A DNA stretch of 64,000 nt from Absidia repens (Eukaryota; Mucoromycota; Mucoromycetes; Mucorales; Cunninghamellaceae). Shown one piece after another: positions 61,759-64,000 of this stretch. The stretch is taken from NCBI GenBank assembly GCA_002105175.1, contig MCGE01000001.1:1674001-1738000 (forward strand). The letters are read 5' to 3'. The notes beneath the pieces were generated by a model. It did no database searches and was not told where the DNA came from. It was given only the letters and a program-made list of their open reading frames with translations. The position numbers and the translations under genes are program-made. Each line of letters starts with the position of its first letter. Position 1 is the first letter of the stretch.

Positions 61759-63862
61759 ATGATGCATTTTTTTGAAGGCCTCAAACCTAAAAAGACAATG
61801 AATCCATTTTACAAGCAGAATCCAAGTCCATTGACTGAATCGACTTTGGTAGAGTTTGATGTGTCGCTTTCGGATAAAACACACAACAAGCAACAAGATG
61901 CATTAAAATCATTTTATCATGACGATCCCGAAAAGGCTGGTCAAGTTGGAAACTCTGGAACTCCTCAAGAACAAGATCATCAAAAAGAACAGCAGCATTA
62001 CCGTGGCCAGAAAGAAGGAATGGATGGAAAAATTAATGATGATGATGACGATGATGACGATGAAAAAAAAGATGATCCTTATGGTTGGGTTATTGTAGCC
62101 TTGGCAGCACTTACACAATTGACAGGCCTTGGAATCACTTCTAGCTGGTATTGAAATTTTCTAAAAAAAAAAAATAGTGACATAGAGTTATGCCATATAT
62201 GGAAGGATTTTTCTTTGTCTGTCGATCCTAACAAAGAAAAACCTAACCTATTTTTCTGCCTTTTTTTTCATATTTCTTGTAGGGGTAAAAAAAAACCATG
62301 ACATGTTTATAAAACACCGACGGCAATGGAACTGGCGACTGATGATTCCTTCCTTTTTTTTTTTGACGATGATGTTCAACTAAAAAAAAAAAAAAAAATA
62401 GGAGTCCTGCAAGATTATTATGAACAACATGTCTTTGGCTCCAGCTCCAGTGTGATTTTCCATCTTAGCTTGGTGGGGGCTACTTCAAATTGCTTTATGA
62501 ATTTAATGAGTGTGTTTGCCCAGATTTTATTGTCGAAATTTGGTATCAAAGGCGTCATGCTAATCGCTGCTTTATTATGCACTTCTGGTTTGGAACTGGC
62601 AAGTCAAAGTACTGAGGTAATGTTATGATCAGCTCATTTTTGTTTTACATGCGTGTATGTGCGAATATTATTTTATCAGACTAAAATAGACTTCGTCATT
62701 TATTTATTTTCGGTATTTTTTATTTTCAATAGATCTGGCATCTAGTCTTGACCCAAGGTGTATTATTTGGCAGTGGGCTGTCGATCGTTTTTTATGTACG
62801 TGTGCGGTCAATGCAAAGGTTTAAAAGTCCGCGGCATGCCAAAAGTACTCAACAGCGTACCATTTTTTTTTTTTAGGTTGGCATGAGTTCTCTACCTCAA
62901 TGGTTTGATAAAAGGGAAGGAACCGCTTTAGGAATTGTTTCCGGTGGATCCTCTATCGGTGGATTGGTCATGCCATTTATCATCACACCATTGAATCGGT
63001 CCTTGGGGGTCAGCTGGTGTTTGCGTATCTTGGGCCTGATTAATTTGGTGATTTGCCTTGTTGCATGTGTCTTATTCAAGGATAAAAAGAAGCGAAAACA
63101 ACAAACTAAAGTCCGAGATATTGTCGATTTGTCGGTCCTCAAGAACAAAGATTTACTAATTTGGGTACTTGCGGACAATCTTATTGAAAGCGGCTATTAC
63201 ATCCCTATGTTCTTTGTACCATGTACGTGAATGATTGTACCGATGATATATGACCGTCATTTTTCTTACCATATTTTTTTAATGGATTTGTATCTAGCTT
63301 ATGCCACCTCATTAGGATTAACGGATTCACAAGGTTCATTACTAGTGTCACTGGCATCTGCCATGAATGCTGTTGGACGTATGGTTGCAGGGTAATGATT
63401 GAAACACCGATTTTTTTTTTTGAACAACCTCTAATTACATATATATATATATTATATAGACCTATTGCCGACAGAATCGGTTACATGAATGTAACTATCA
63501 TTTGTAGTTTGATTGCCGGTAGCTCTTCATTATTAATATGGACCTTTGCCACCGATTTTCCAATGCTGGCTCTTTTCGCATGCCTTTTCGGATCTACCGG
63601 TGGAATTTTTGTCTCTTTGGGTCCTTCCATCACAAAAATCGTAGAAAAAAAGAAATTTGACTCGGCCTATGCGATATTTTTGATCATGACCGTGTTATCT
63701 ATGTTTGGCCCCAACTTGGCGGCTTGTATTGAATCGTCAGTTGAAACTGGGGCCTTTGTCACTTACAAAATGTTTACTGGCTTGACATATATTTCTGGTA
63801 CTTTGGTTTTATTATACTTGAAAATCAAAGTATCAGGTGGACGGATATTTACATGTATATAA
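61759..63862 (+). CDS. Monocarboxylate-type MFS transporter (SLC16/MCH-like), copy B
   Basis: 503 residues; exons 61759-62147, 62283-62284, 62402-62616, 62733-62795, 62877-63222, 63298-63391, 63460-63862. The hydrophilic N-terminus (about 110 residues) contains an aspartate run before DDPYGW, the start of the MCT domain. The key motif SSWGVLQDYY is spread over exons 1-3 and needs the 2-nt exon GG at 62283-62284. Further blocks: KREGTALGIVSGGSSIGGLVMP, RIGYMNVTIICSLIAGSSSL and TYKMFTGLTYISG. It is paralogous to copy A but shares few of its later introns. Function should be H+-linked or facilitated monocarboxylate transport at a membrane; the substrate is unknown. Confidence 0.9.
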
Positions 63863-64000
63863 GACTCTGCATTGTATTCTTTTTCTTGTCTTTTTTTTTT
63901 TTTTTTTTTTGTTAAGAAATCTCAACGGCCAATACATCCTTTCTTTTCCATTTATGATTGGGATAAATACCATTTAATCAATCTTTGTATATAAACGTAA
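63863..64000. other. 3' flank of transporter copy B
   Basis: A T run (about 63891-63910) and AT-rich sequence to the window edge. No feature recognised. Confidence 0.6.

Overview
The window is 64 kb of an AT-rich, intron-dense fungal nuclear genome. Short GT-AG introns with T-rich ends, long A/T homopolymers, and the gene set (KDM5 demethylase, AcuK/ERT1-type Zn2Cys6 factor, HIS1, a fungal TauD-like dioxygenase, phytochelatin synthase) suggest an early-diverging fungus, most likely Mucoromycota. That placement is inference, not a sequence match. I rebuilt gene models exon by exon from splice signals, phase and conserved protein blocks. Nearly all models close in phase over their full length.

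Layout. 0.8-8.3 kb: two paralogous allantoate/nicotinate-type (ACS family) MFS transporters; the first carries a 1-base frameshift. 10.1-12.6 kb (-): PSP1-domain protein. 13.5-14.7 kb (+): SIRT4-like sirtuin. 15.1-19.8 kb (+): KDM5/JARID1 H3K4 demethylase. 21.1-22.4 kb: G-protein alpha subunit. 22.7-26.0 kb: ARP5 (INO80 complex). 26.9-28.9 kb: TauD/JLP1-like 2-oxoglutarate dioxygenase. 30.7-33.8 kb (-): PP2A B56 regulatory subunit. 35.2-36.6 kb: mitochondrial malate dehydrogenase. 37.0-38.0 kb: proteasome beta-6. 38.3-39.6 kb (-): F-box/LRR protein. 40.5-42.4 kb (-): phytochelatin synthase, divergent from RACK1 (42.6-43.9 kb, +) across 193 bp. 44.5-45.6 kb (-): HIS1. 45.8-47.4 kb (-): SLC25 carrier with a second 1-base frameshift. 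47.75-50.0 kb: AcuK/ERT1-like transcription factor. 50-54 kb: gene-poor, with two probable decayed or unresolved spliced loci and a minisatellite. 54.2-56.6 and 61.8-63.9 kb: two monocarboxylate-type MFS transporters.

The genes are mostly unrelated housekeeping and regulatory loci rather than one pathway cluster. Loose themes are transport (five carriers), chromatin (KDM5, ARP5, sirtuin), signalling (G-alpha, RACK1, PP2A-B56) and carbon metabolism (MDH, the AcuK/ERT1 regulator, monocarboxylate carriers).

The two least ordinary observations are these. (1) A dispersed repeat family has at least five good copies, each with an upstream CACGTG box, a pyrimidine tract, a near-invariant hairpin core and an AATAAA; it looks like a transcribed structured RNA or a non-autonomous element. 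(2) Both monocarboxylate-type transporter genes need the same 2-nucleotide exon (GG), lying between two introns, to stay in frame.
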